NCBI GenBank assembly: GCA_003116975.1
Contig: BGKB01000032.1
Coordinates: 124,001-188,000 of the forward strand
Direction of reading: 5' to 3'
Source of the DNA: Aurantiochytrium sp. KH105
Lineage: Eukaryota; Sar; Bigyra; Thraustochytrida; Thraustochytriidae
Length of the DNA: 64,000 bases
Positions 51,042 through 60,483 of this stretch are shown here, piece after piece (position 1 is the first letter of the stretch; each line of letters opens with the position of its first letter). Made by a program: the position numbers and the translations under genes. The notes under the pieces were generated by a model. It was not told the origin of the DNA. It did not search any database and saw only the letters and a list, made by a program, of their open reading frames with translations.

Positions 51042-53489
51042 ATGCTGTGGCCGGCGGAGCACCTCCACGAAACATACGAGCATATTCGCAACGATGCGCT
51101 GGGCGCCGGGTGCTCGGTGGTCCTCTACGTAGCCCTTGACTGCGACGCTCTGTGCGCTGCGAGGATCCTTACGAGCTTACTCAAGGCTGACAATGTTGCG
51201 TACAAGCTGCGACCTGTCCGACGACTCAGTGACATTCTTGATGACTTTCGTGAGACCTCCAAGGCAGAGGCCATCAAGTCCATTGTCATGCTCAACTGCG
51301 GAGGCGATGTCAACGTGCAGGAGATGTTCAACCTCGACGAATCGATGACCTGTTACATTATCGACTCAAACCGGCCTTTGAATCACGCCAATTTGCTCCC
51401 TTCGCATACTCAAACCATTGTATTTGCCGACGAGTTTATGAAGGAGGATGTTCTCGTGGCCGAAGCGCGCCAACTTGAGCATTTGGATGAAGATGACATT
51501 GACGAACTTCTCAGTGCCGCCAAGGGTGACGATGTGGACGACGACGATGACGACGATGACGACGACGAGGATGATGACGATGACGAGGATGCCGACGCAG
51601 AGGGCGCTGCTGCGCGTAATGGTCAGGAGGGTGGCATCGAGTCAGACGACGAACATGAGCTCGAGGATGGCCCACCAAGCAAACGCAACGAGGGCAGCGA
51701 CGACGACGACGACAATGACAATGACATTGATGACGATGACGATGACAGTCAACGGCCCGCAAAAATGGCCCGAGCCGGCCGTGAGCAGCGGCAGTACCAA
51801 ACGCAAGAGAGCACGTCATCATCACAGTTCTTGTCTGCACAAGAAGAAGCAGAGATTGCTCGAGAATTAGCCGCCGAAAACGGTGGGTCACGAAAGAAGC
51901 GACGGCGGATGTCCTCATCAAAATCGTCGACGACGGGCTCGCGCGACGACTCCGACTCTGACTCCGATGACGAAGACGATGACGACCGTAATGGCAAAAA
52001 CATTAGAGACGAAGACGACGACGAGGAGGAGGAGGAGGAGGAGGAGCAGGACACAGAAGATCTTGACAAGAAGAAGAAAAGAAAGGCGAAGGAAGGCGGA
52101 GAAGACGAAGACGAAGACGGGCCTCAGAGCGACCGTGCTCTTGCAGAAAAATACTATGCTGGCGCGTCCCGCGGTACGTCTGCAGCGCATGTGATTTTTG
52201 CCCTGTCGCAGCGCCTGAACAAGGACCAAAAGATGTTCCTTTGGCTCGCCATCGTTGGCACGACGCATCACTTTTTAGCATCCGAGCTTAGCGAGGATGA
52301 CTACCTCATGCGCGTGGTCGTTTACCAAGACCTTGTCAAGGACCGGGCGCTGCGGCGTCGCGTAGCGACTAATGAGGACGGCGCCGACATCCCGCTCGCT
52401 GAAGGCCAGAGCATGGAGTTTGTTGAGGAATTGCGACTCATGCTTCATCGACACTGGTCGCTGCACGAGTCATTTCTTTACTCGGACTATGTAGCTGCGC
52501 GACTCGGCATCTGGAAGTCGAATGGCGAGGCCAAGCTCCGAACCTTTTTCGCCAAAATGGGCATTAGTCGCAAGGACGCAGAGCAAAAGTATTCGTTCAT
52601 GACGATGGGCGTTAAGCGGGCGCTCAAGGACAAGATTGGCGCCCACGGTGTTGACTTTGCACTCGACGAGACCTTTGTGTATTCATCCTTTCAATTTCGC
52701 GCCGGCTACGGGCTCCAACTTTCGGCCGCAGACGCTGCGTACTGCATGGGGGCACTTTTAGAGAGCGCGGCAACGCATCCAACGATCTTTGGCGATGGCG
52801 CGGGAGACTCCGACGCTGCAAGTGGCGAAGACCCCTCCGAAATCCCAGAAGTGGCGCTCGAGACAGACCCCCTCTTTTCCGGGAACAAGGATGATGGGGC
52901 CGGCGGCGAGGCGGAGGCGACGAATCGCGATAGCGCAGCCTCGCTTTGGCACCAGAGCTTTAACGCAGCGTACGACGCCCTTTCCATGTCGCACACGCCG
53001 CGCAACCAGGAACTCGTGGAGCAGGGCCTGGGATTCGCCAAGGCTCTGCAAAAGGCCATCATTCAGGAAGGTGGAAACATCATTTCTGGCTCCAAGGTTG
53101 CAAGCGCTGGTTCGTTTCGGTACTGCATTCTCGAAGGTTTGCCACCGAAGCTGGTAAGTATCTTTGCCCAGCCCGAAACCTTGACCCGATTGGCGAACTT
53201 TATCATGTTGTCGTATACATCTGCAGGCAAGTGGGCTGGGCTCGGCGCCAAGCCGCTCGTGCTTGGCATAAAGAGCCACAAGTCGACCAAGGCACACTTT
53301 GTTGGGATTCCACACCCGAAAACGGATAATGGCGAGGTTGCAAAGAATCCCTTTGGTCGCTACTTTGGCGAAGCTGCACGAAGAATTGGTACGACCCACT
53401 CGCACGTGGGTTTTAATGCTGCGGCAATCGAGATTCCGCTCGAGTCTGTTCAAAAGTTCCTTGTTGCATTGCACGAGATCACAGCATGA
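51042..53489 (+). CDS. CDC45: CDC45 replication initiation factor with expanded acidic insertion
   Basis: 815 aa from the ATG at 51042, which aligns with the family N-terminus (ATG at MLWPAEHLHETYEHIR). CDC45 signatures: VALDCDALCAARIL, CYIIDSNRPLNHANL, FLWLAIVGTTHHFL, LMLHRHWSLHESFLYSDYVA and GHKSTKAHFVGI-like C-terminal segments. It has the RecJ/DHH fold and, with MCM2-7 and GINS, forms the replicative helicase (CMG). Residues about 148-363 are almost entirely Asp/Glu/Lys/Ser low complexity, much longer than the acidic loop of the roughly 566-aa human protein. That accounts for most of the extra length. Confidence 0.95.
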   Translation: MLWPAEHLHETYEHIRNDALGAGCSVVLYVALDCDALCAARILTSLLKADNVAYKLRPVRRLSDILDDFRETSKAEAIKSIVMLNCGGDVNVQEMFNLDESMTCYIIDSNRPLNHANLLPSHTQTIVFADEFMKEDVLVAEARQLEHLDEDDIDELLSAAKGDDVDDDDDDDDDDEDDDDDEDADAEGAAARNGQEGGIESDDEHELEDGPPSKRNEGSDDDDDNDNDIDDDDDDSQRPAKMARAGREQRQYQTQESTSSSQFLSAQEEAEIARELAAENGGSRKKRRRMSSSKSSTTGSRDDSDSDSDDEDDDDRNGKNIRDEDDDEEEEEEEEQDTEDLDKKKKRKAKEGGEDEDEDGPQSDRALAEKYYAGASRGTSAAHVIFALSQRLNKDQKMFLWLAIVGTTHHFLASELSEDDYLMRVVVYQDLVKDRALRRRVATNEDGADIPLAEGQSMEFVEELRLMLHRHWSLHESFLYSDYVAARLGIWKSNGEAKLRTFFAKMGISRKDAEQKYSFMTMGVKRALKDKIGAHGVDFALDETFVYSSFQFRAGYGLQLSAADAAYCMGALLESAATHPTIFGDGAGDSDAASGEDPSEIPEVALETDPLFSGNKDDGAGGEAEATNRDSAASLWHQSFNAAYDALSMSHTPRNQELVEQGLGFAKALQKAIIQEGGNIISGSKVASAGSFRYCILEGLPPKLVSIFAQPETLTRLANFIMLSYTSAGKWAGLGAKPLVLGIKSHKSTKAHFVGIPHPKTDNGEVAKNPFGRYFGEAARRIGTTHSHVGFNAAAIEIPLESVQKFLVALHEITA

Positions 53490-53822
53490 TCGCCACGGTA
53501 ATCTCACTCGCAAACACGCATCTTGGCATCTCATGTCCTAATCTTATCTTAGTTTCTTTCTTTTCTTACCTTGCCAAACAAGAAAGCTTCAACATCGACT
53601 TTCTACAAAACCTGGAAAATGACATTTGTTTTTCTTTTCTTCTCTTTTTCCTTTTCTTTCTCAGAAACATTCAACAGCAGCTAGGCGAGCGAGTTCACAC
53701 ACTCACACAAACACGAGCAAGGCCTAACGCTCTCTAGTAGAGCATATTGATAGGCTGGCTGGAACGAGGAGGGTAAATCTCGAACTATACATTTTCATCC
53801 TCAGGCTCAGGCCCTGGCCTAG
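53490..53822. other. Convergent 3' intergenic region
   Basis: 333 bp, pyrimidine-rich on the plus strand, between the CDC45 stop and the JmjC protein stop. No gene. Confidence 0.5.
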
Positions 53823-55118
53823 CTAGGCCTCGTCCCGATCAGGCTTCAGCATCAAGTCCGCATCGGGATCTGGCTCGGAGGGATCGATGTCATGAAGAAG
53901 TCGCCTCAGAAAGTCCTCCCGAACGTCCTGATCCTTGTATTTATCTTGGACAAATTGCATTTGCATCGCAAAGTTCTTGTCCAAATTCTGCACGGCATGC
54001 TGGGTCCCGGCAGGGATATACATGATCTCGCCTTCCCTTTGCACACAGTAGAGCATCTGAGTATCGGCTTCGAGCTCCTCTGTCGACTTGGGTGCCGCGA
54101 TTTTGTCTGCAAAGGCTCCCGTGGCGTACTTTTTCTGGAGACGTGGCTTGTCTTCCACACGAGGCAAAGGCTTGCCACGCTTCCTCTCTTGGTAACCCTT
54201 GATGAGCTGCTCCTGTTCCTCATGGGCCAGGCAGATTGGGTCCGTGTCTCGATGGCGAGCGCAGTATCTCTCGTTTGCAGAAGCGGCAGGTTTGCTGACA
54301 ACAACGTCGTGCTGCGCCTCAAGCTCTGAATATCCTGCGACGACTCGATCTGACACCTTCATGAACCACAATTTTTGGCCTTCGAAAATAAGATTGATGG
54401 CTGCCTGGTGCTGGTGAAAGTCAATCCCACTGCCCGCGTACCCAATGAGAAAGCCAGAATGTGTCACGAGATTGGGAGGCTTGTGCATCGAGTCATCTCC
54501 CGAAAGAAATTCGGGGACCTGTACCATGGAGAGCAAGTTGCAAGCAGCCGTGAAGTTGTCGTGAATTGGCTCCGAAGATGGCAAGTAGTACGAGACATAA
54601 GGAAGGCAATCGTCTTTGTGATTCCACAACGACCATGATGTCGGTACCTGGCCATACTGAAAGACGCCGGGGACCTCCGCGAGGTCATCGTCCTTGAAGG
54701 CAGTTTCGGCGTGCGCAAGGTACTCACTGATGGTCATGCGCTCCTTCGGATAGGGCCCGGCGCCGACACGAAGTGGGAGGTCTCCAAAAATCTCGTGTAG
54801 ATTGTCCCAGCGGAACTCTTCGGTAGCGCGCCATCCTGTCATGGCATTTTCAATAATCACAGGTCTTTTGGCCAGCACAAACAGTTCGCGGAAGAGCTCG
54901 GGCGTCAGTCCTTCGGCATCGACTCTGGGAAAGTCGCAAGAATTATCGAGGGGTTTGAGCGCTTCGAGCCGCTTCGTGGGCCCTACCGCAGAATTGCAGT
55001 CGCTAAGGTTCTGCTGGCTCCCGCCGCTCGAAAAGGATCCGGCTACGCCCGCGACCAGACACAGGCCCACGGTGAGGGACATTTTACGGTTCCCCTTGGC
55101 GTGAGCTTGCCGCGCCAT
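53823..55118 (-). CDS. JMJD8-like JmjC-domain protein with signal peptide
   Basis: 431 aa from the ATG at 55118; the longer frame begins at GTG. An N-terminal basic stretch is followed by a hydrophobic segment (LTVGLCLVAGVAG, about 15-27), a signal peptide or anchor. The cupin/JmjC core has FHQHQAAINLIFEGQKLWF (H235, H237) and a later YIPAGTQHAV His. That is the FHxH layout of luminal JMJD8, rather than the HxD of histone demethylases. The C-terminus ends RDEA, a weak KDEL-like retention signal. A secretory/ER oxygenase or pseudo-oxygenase is likely. The substrate is unknown, and the HxH form may alter iron binding. Confidence 0.78.
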   Translation of the reverse strand: MARQAHAKGNRKMSLTVGLCLVAGVAGSFSSGGSQQNLSDCNSAVGPTKRLEALKPLDNSCDFPRVDAEGLTPELFRELFVLAKRPVIIENAMTGWRATEEFRWDNLHEIFGDLPLRVGAGPYPKERMTISEYLAHAETAFKDDDLAEVPGVFQYGQVPTSWSLWNHKDDCLPYVSYYLPSSEPIHDNFTAACNLLSMVQVPEFLSGDDSMHKPPNLVTHSGFLIGYAGSGIDFHQHQAAINLIFEGQKLWFMKVSDRVVAGYSELEAQHDVVVSKPAASANERYCARHRDTDPICLAHEEQEQLIKGYQERKRGKPLPRVEDKPRLQKKYATGAFADKIAAPKSTEELEADTQMLYCVQREGEIMYIPAGTQHAVQNLDKNFAMQMQFVQDKYKDQDVREDFLRRLLHDIDPSEPDPDADLMLKPDRDEA

Positions 55119-55698
55119 GGTCCCAGATAGCTGCTTTGGCCGACGGCAATGCGGCCAAACTAAGGTCTGCCTTTGGACGTCTTCCGAGGTCTCCCTCCGG
55201 GTTTGTGTGAAGCCAATCAACCAAGTCAAGGCGATCAAGCAAGCGAGCACGCGACAAGCGCTGAGCGCAGAAAGAGTTGGTTGGCGCTTGAAGCAGGCCC
55301 CGCGCGCGCTGCCTTCGAGGGAAGAAGCCGTCGAGAGAGCGCTCGCTCCCGCTTTCGCTTTCGCTCTCGAGAGGTTTATCGGATCTGCCTCGGGTTTTGT
55401 CCTTAACTCGTGTCATCATCGTCAGGGCCGCTTCCGGCGCGGCGCGGACGGAGGGGTCCCCGGAAGCACACACCTACAAGGTGTGCACCGCCGTTCGCCT
55501 AATGCAGGCTGCCTGCCGCCTGTCCCCGCGGCGGCGCGGAGTCCGTACGCTGCCGACGGCGAGGAAGGTTGCGAAGATTCTATGAAAGATAAAGCGAGTA
55601 GAGGCGAGATTAGAAATGATGCTTACCCAAGCGGGTTCTTTTGTATTGCGACAAGGCAGCCGAAGACAACTACGGGCAAAAAAGGGGAGAAGGGGGAA

Positions 55699-55837
55699 AC
55701 AAAAAAATGCAAAAAGGAAACATTCAACACCGGGACTTCGCGTGCAGTCCCCTATCACACTACTAACCCGGCCCTACGTGACTTTTCTGCTCAGTGCGAA
55801 TGAGATGAGGAGTTGCCCACGTGGTATGATCGAATGT
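55699..55837. repeat. 139-bp direct repeat, copy 1
   Basis: Identical to 56240-56378 at an offset of 541 bp; the sequences diverge on both sides. Contains a perfect 6-bp stem (GGGACT...AGTCCC) with an 8-base loop at about 55732-55751. Confidence 0.95.
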
Positions 55838-56239
55838 GCGGATACGTGAGTGATGGGTGCTTATAACGAATCAGCAGAGAGTGATCAAAGAAAGCAAAAA
55901 GTTGCCGCGTGAAAATCTGCGAATGGCATTCTAATACACTCGCTCGACGAATGTTGTCCAGAATAATCTTTCTCAAAGTCCATTGGTAGAGCCTTAAACG
56001 CTGAGTCCAATAGCTCATCGTGACGGGCCTCGTCGATTAAACGAGAAACATTATTCATCTGGTCCAAGGTTCATTTCATAACCCGTACTCGAAGAAGATG
56101 TTGACGCTGTCGTGTATGCAGCCAAAGGTCAAGCAACCTAGTTTCTTGGAATGTTTGTATTACTTTACGAACGCGATGTCAGGACAGCTTTATTGGCCCA
56201 CCTTCTTCAGCAAACCCCAAAAAATGGGTGGTTGTGGCC

Positions 56240-56378
56240 ACAAAAAAATGCAAAAAGGAAACATTCAACACCGGGACTTCGCGTGCAGTCCCCTATCACA
56301 CTACTAACCCGGCCCTACGTGACTTTTCTGCTCAGTGCGAATGAGATGAGGAGTTGCCCACGTGGTATGATCGAATGT
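56240..56378. repeat. 139-bp direct repeat, copy 2
   Basis: Identical to copy 1, same orientation. Both copies begin in a poly-A-rich stretch and are followed by related GAGTGATG sequence, which suggests the original unit was longer and has diverged at the edge. Confidence 0.95.
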
Positions 56379-57280
56379 ACGGCAAGGAGTGATGCGCACA
56401 TTGATAAATGCCAATACAGGTTCATGTGATCTCTGTGATCTCAGACGACATTCATGTGAGCTCTGGCATCGCGGACGACATTCACATCATCTTTGTGGTC
56501 CCCGAAAGTCTCAGCCTGTGCTCGGTCTATGAAATAAAGATTTAGAGCAGGGCTAGAGTATCGATCGATTCTCACTTTCTCGGACATTGGCATGAGCGTT
56601 TGACATGTAGAGAACTGGAGACTAGTAGCTTCACTTTTTCTACACGTCTTGCAGCCTATACAACAATGCAAAAAATCGCGACAACATCTGTTTCCGAACG
56701 CAGCGCAAGCTCAATCTGGAATGGTCTGTCTCGGAAAGCCTATAGATGAGAGAATCAGGGGATTTTCGTTTCTATCTGCATCAGAGAACCGCTGTCTCTC
56801 GATCGTATGATTCGTGCCCCGGAATGCCTCCGCGTCCACATACATTCGAAGGAGAGATCCAACTTGACCAATTTGATGTGTCGCAAGGGGTTCATTTCGC
56901 AGACGTTTATGTCAACGATGTTTTCTGATGTATAGACCTTCGTCCAGGATCGTCATTCTCGCGCTCTCGTGTTCAGAGAAACATTGCGTGAAATTATGAC
57001 GCGGACGAGCTCGAAGGCTCAGGTCGGCTCAGGCTCGTCCTGTTATCTCTCCAAATCAGGTCAAACTTCGGTGATCGACAACGATTGACAGTGAGTTTCA
57101 CATTGGAGCAGCAGCTGCGGCCAGAACTAGATCGAAGTTGGCTGTGCAGCTTGTGCTGCTGACGCTGGCGGTGCTTGTGGCGTAGCGTCGTCGACGGCGG
57201 CGCTAGCGCTGGCAGCGGAGCGCGAAAGAGCAGCGAGTCCGCCAGCTTGCGTCAGGACTCGCTTGGTGCGCAGCACCACC

Positions 57281-59065
57281 ATGTGGGGCGGTGGCGCGTC
57301 CGGCGGCGGCTTTGGCGGCGGCGCGAGCGGTGGCTTTGGCAGCGGAGCGCAGGGCGGCGGTGGCGGTGGCGGCTTTGGCGGCGGCGCGAGTAACAATCGC
57401 CAAGGACGCGATGGCCGTCGAGGAAATCGACGCAAAGGCGGCAACAACAACAACAACAAACAACAAGGTGGCGGCGGTTTTGGCCAAGGGGCCCACGGAC
57501 AAAACCATCAGCAGCAGCAGCAGCAGCAGCAACAACAACAGCAACAAGGTGGATTTGGCGCAGGCGCTTTTGGTCAAGGAGGCTCTGGATATCAAGGATT
57601 TGGTGCTGGTGCTTCGACTGGCTTTGGCGCCGGTGCGAGCAACCAGAACAATAGGGGTAACAAGGGCAATCGGAACCGCTCCAAGGCTCTGGGCAACGCA
57701 GGAAATCAGCAAGGCAATGCCAATGGCGGCGGCTTTGGTCAAGGCGCCTTTGGGCAGAAAAGTGGCTTTGGCCAAGGCGCTTCCGGATTTGGTGGGCAAG
57801 CTGCGTCAGGTTTTGGTGGACAAAGCGCGTCAGGTTTTGGCGGAGGTGCCCAAAGCGCTTCAGGAGGCTTTGGACAAGGGGCCACATCTCAACATGTAGG
57901 CCAAAATGCCGGCTTTGGTGGCGGCAGTAGCGGCTTTGGTGGCGGTGCAGCAGGAGGAGGAGGGTTTGGCCAAGGCGCTGGCAATCAGTCGAGCGGAGGC
58001 ATGTTTGGCCAGGGATCTGGAGGCGGCGGCGGCGGCGGCGGCGGCTTTGGAGGTAACAACAACAATGGATTTGGCGGGGGAGCTGGGGGTTTTGGGGCCG
58101 GCGCCTCCGGCAATACGTCGGCGAGTACCAGTGGTCAAGGCGGGCGCAACGGGGGATCCTCGGGTCCCCGCGTCTGCAAGTTTTTCCTTCAAGGCACCTG
58201 CAAGCATGGGAACAGATGTAGGTTTTCGCATGATCCCAATGCCGCTGCAGCGCAGCAGCAGCAACAGCAACAGCAACAGTCTCAACAAGGTTTCGGTGGA
58301 GGCCCGGCAGCGCAAGCTCAACCTGCTGCACAAGGTGGTTTCTTTGGAAATGCTGCTGGAAATGGAGGATTCGGAGGAGGCGCGCTCTCGCCACCCGCGA
58401 CATCGAGCAATGGCGGTTTTGGTGGCAATGCTGCACCAAATGGAATCGGCGGCAGCGGCGGCTTTGGAGGCGGAGTGTCTTCGAATGCGGGGTCTTCCTT
58501 TGGAGGAGGCGTGGGAGGCAACGGCAATGGATTCGGAGGCGGCGCGCACAATGGCGCAGCACAACAGCCCAAAGCCTCTGTTTGCAAGTTCTTTTTGCAA
58601 GGACGGTGCAAGAACGGGAACAATTGTCGATTTTCTCACGACCCTAATGCAGTACCACAAACACAGCAAGCTCAACAGCCCCAACCGCAGGGCTTTGGAA
58701 TGTCTGCGTCCAGCTTTGGCGGCTTTGGTGGTGGTGCTGGTGGTGGAGGTGTTGGTGGCGGCTTTGGCGGTGGGGGGAGCAGCAGCACGAATCAAGCGAA
58801 ACCAAAGGGTGACGAATTGGCTGCCGCTGATACCCGACAACGCGCTGTCCTTCCTGCTGACGAGGTAGAGGTTAAAACACTTGACAAGCCCTCTGGTAAC
58901 GGCGGAGATGCATCTCAGGCTGCTGTGCCCAAAAGATCATGTCCCCCGGACGCCCCATTTTACAAGGACAAGCTGAGTCTCGATGAAGAAGTCGCCGCTT
59001 TTGATAGCGACGCCTTCACTGTCGGACGCGTCCCCGTCAATATTCAACTTTTGCTGGCCTCGTAA
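57281..59065 (+). CDS. NUP42: FG-repeat nucleoporin NUP42-like with two CCCH zinc fingers
   Basis: 594 aa from the ATG at 57281 (an upstream TTG extends by six codons). Most of the chain is FG/GFGxG repeats with Gln, Asn and Gly runs. Two near-identical CCCH fingers, VCKFFLQGTCKHGNRCRFSH (about 295) and VCKFFLQGRCKNGNNCRFSH (about 432), sit within the repeats. The C-terminus, FDSDAFTVGRVPVN (about 576-589), matches the Gle1-binding motif of human NUP42 (DKFTLGQIP-type). NUP42/Rip1 is on the cytoplasmic face of the pore and helps Gle1/DDX19 in mRNA export. Animal NUP42 usually has a single N-terminal finger; two internal fingers is unusual. Other CCCH/FG proteins are less likely given the C-terminal motif. 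Confidence 0.85.
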   Translation: MWGGGASGGGFGGGASGGFGSGAQGGGGGGGFGGGASNNRQGRDGRRGNRRKGGNNNNNKQQGGGGFGQGAHGQNHQQQQQQQQQQQQQGGFGAGAFGQGGSGYQGFGAGASTGFGAGASNQNNRGNKGNRNRSKALGNAGNQQGNANGGGFGQGAFGQKSGFGQGASGFGGQAASGFGGQSASGFGGGAQSASGGFGQGATSQHVGQNAGFGGGSSGFGGGAAGGGGFGQGAGNQSSGGMFGQGSGGGGGGGGGFGGNNNNGFGGGAGGFGAGASGNTSASTSGQGGRNGGSSGPRVCKFFLQGTCKHGNRCRFSHDPNAAAAQQQQQQQQQSQQGFGGGPAAQAQPAAQGGFFGNAAGNGGFGGGALSPPATSSNGGFGGNAAPNGIGGSGGFGGGVSSNAGSSFGGGVGGNGNGFGGGAHNGAAQQPKASVCKFFLQGRCKNGNNCRFSHDPNAVPQTQQAQQPQPQGFGMSASSFGGFGGGAGGGGVGGGFGGGGSSSTNQAKPKGDELAAADTRQRAVLPADEVEVKTLDKPSGNGGDASQAAVPKRSCPPDAPFYKDKLSLDEEVAAFDSDAFTVGRVPVNIQLLLAS

Positions 59066-59429
59066 CGCACGTCTCTATGGCCGGCTTCTCGACGTAGTTC
59101 TCGATGGCCAACACAGGCTTTGCATGCGTGTTCTCTTGCTTAATAGAAAACTTGTACTTTCTCTTATTGTATTTCTCCTCCTCTGTCATACGTTCGCTTA
59201 CCGATCCCGTGGCATTGGCGCAAGCAGCCTCTTTCAGACAAGTAGGCAAGCACGCAAGCAAACAAGTTGATCCATGCTGCTGGCCATGCGGCTAGCTCAA
59301 AAAAACGCGATTGACTATTACGCAAGGACCTCGCAGTTGCAAGCAAGATATCAACTCCATGGTGGCCCGATTCCATTCACTGGACAAAAACCCTTTTCGC
59401 CTTGGCGCACGTCGCGAGAGCACTTGACG
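59066..59429. other. Intergenic region between NUP42 and POLR1D
   Basis: 364 bp between two plus-strand genes; no gene, short AAGC-like units only. Confidence 0.5.
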
Positions 59430-60080
59430 ATGGCGGACGCCGACGCGCAGACGCGGCCCGGCCGCAGGCGCAAGCCGGAGTCGGTCGTGCAGGAGCTGCC
59501 CTTGAAATACGTACGTTGTATGCGAGCGCGCGCAGCGCGCGCGAGTAGGTCGGTGGTCGGAGATGATGGAAATTGAGCGAGACCCACGGACTGGGCACGG
59601 GTGGCTCTGGCTTGCGGCGAAGGAGCGAGCGAGAGTGAAAAGGAGAGAGCTAGGGGCGGAGAGGGAGCGAACGAGAAGCTGGCGGGTTGCGAGGGGTTGC
59701 TCGACACACGCGCGTAGATCGATCGACTGACTTTGCTGCTCTTTCATTTGTTGCTTGGGACGCGTGCACAGATCGATGTGACGTCGGCCAACTCCAAGTC
59801 GTACTGCTTTGAGAAGGAGGGCCACACCCTGGGAAACTCGCTGCGACACATGATTGTGCGTCAGCAGCACGTTGACCTCTGCGGCTACACGATTCCTCAT
59901 CCGATGGAAGACCTGTATCACATGCGCATTCAAACGGACGGAGCTCTTGACGCCGACACAGCTCTCGACCGCGGCCTCACAAACTTGGCAAGCCTTTGCG
60001 ACGATCTTCTCAAGAAAGTGAACGACGCGCACGAGGCCTTCGACAGCGGCGCAGCTGTGCCCATGAACGAGTCCGACTGA
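59430..60080 (+). CDS. POLR1D: RNA polymerase I/III subunit RPAC2 (RPC19), two exons
   Basis: Exon 1 is 59430-59510 and exon 2 is 59772-60080, joined in phase 0 after codon 27 to give 129 aa (human POLR1D about 133). The alpha-like dimerisation core is in exon 2: EGHTLGNSLRHMI, CGYTIPHPMEDLYHMRIQT and ALDRGLTNLASLCDDLL. RPAC2 pairs with RPAC1 in polymerases I and III, like bacterial alpha. The first 27 residues are basic/Pro-rich. The donor is GTACGT and the acceptor GTGCACAG. Exon 2 on its own would need a non-ATG start. Confidence 0.93.
59511..59771 (+). other. Spliceosomal intron of POLR1D
   Basis: 261 nt, GTACGT donor, CACAG acceptor preceded by a TTGCTGCTCTTTC pyrimidine-rich stretch; phase 0. 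Confidence 0.85.
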
Positions 60081-60483
60081 GCAGTCGGTTAGACTGTTGT
60101 CGCTAGCTCAGATCATAAAGTGCTCTTCGCAAACCTCGATCAAGAACCCTCGCTGGCATCTCTTCGCTCGTGTATAGACTATATCCTTCCTTTTCTTTTC
60201 TTTTCGTTTTGTTCCTTTCCTTTCGTTTCTTTTTGTTTTGATCGTCGACACTGATCCCTTCGATGTCTGGGAGCGTAAGTAGGGTCGCTCGCTTGTTCTT
60301 GTTTAAAATTTCGAAGCTGCGCAGCTCTCGAATCTTGCGTCTTTTGTCATCGAACTTCTTTTTGGAAAAGGTTTTGCTTGCCCACGAAGATACACTGCGT
60401 CTCTGCGCGCGTATTGGTGATTGTGAATCTCGAATTCGCCAAGAAAAAAAAGAAAAGGAGAAAAAAGAGAAAAGTAAAAAGTG
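60081..60483. other. Convergent 3' intergenic region
   Basis: 403 bp; pyrimidine-rich TTTTCTTTTC runs at about 60190-60240 and an AAAAG-rich run near 60,450. No gene. Confidence 0.5.

Larger units (their letters stand above)
55119..57280. other. 2.2 kb intergenic region with a 139-bp direct repeat
   Basis: Lies between divergent JMJD8-like and NUP42 genes. Most of it is AT-richer than the flanks. It holds the perfect repeat pair listed separately and short direct repeats (ACGACATTCA) at about 56447 and 56475. No gene with domain support was found. Confidence 0.55.
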
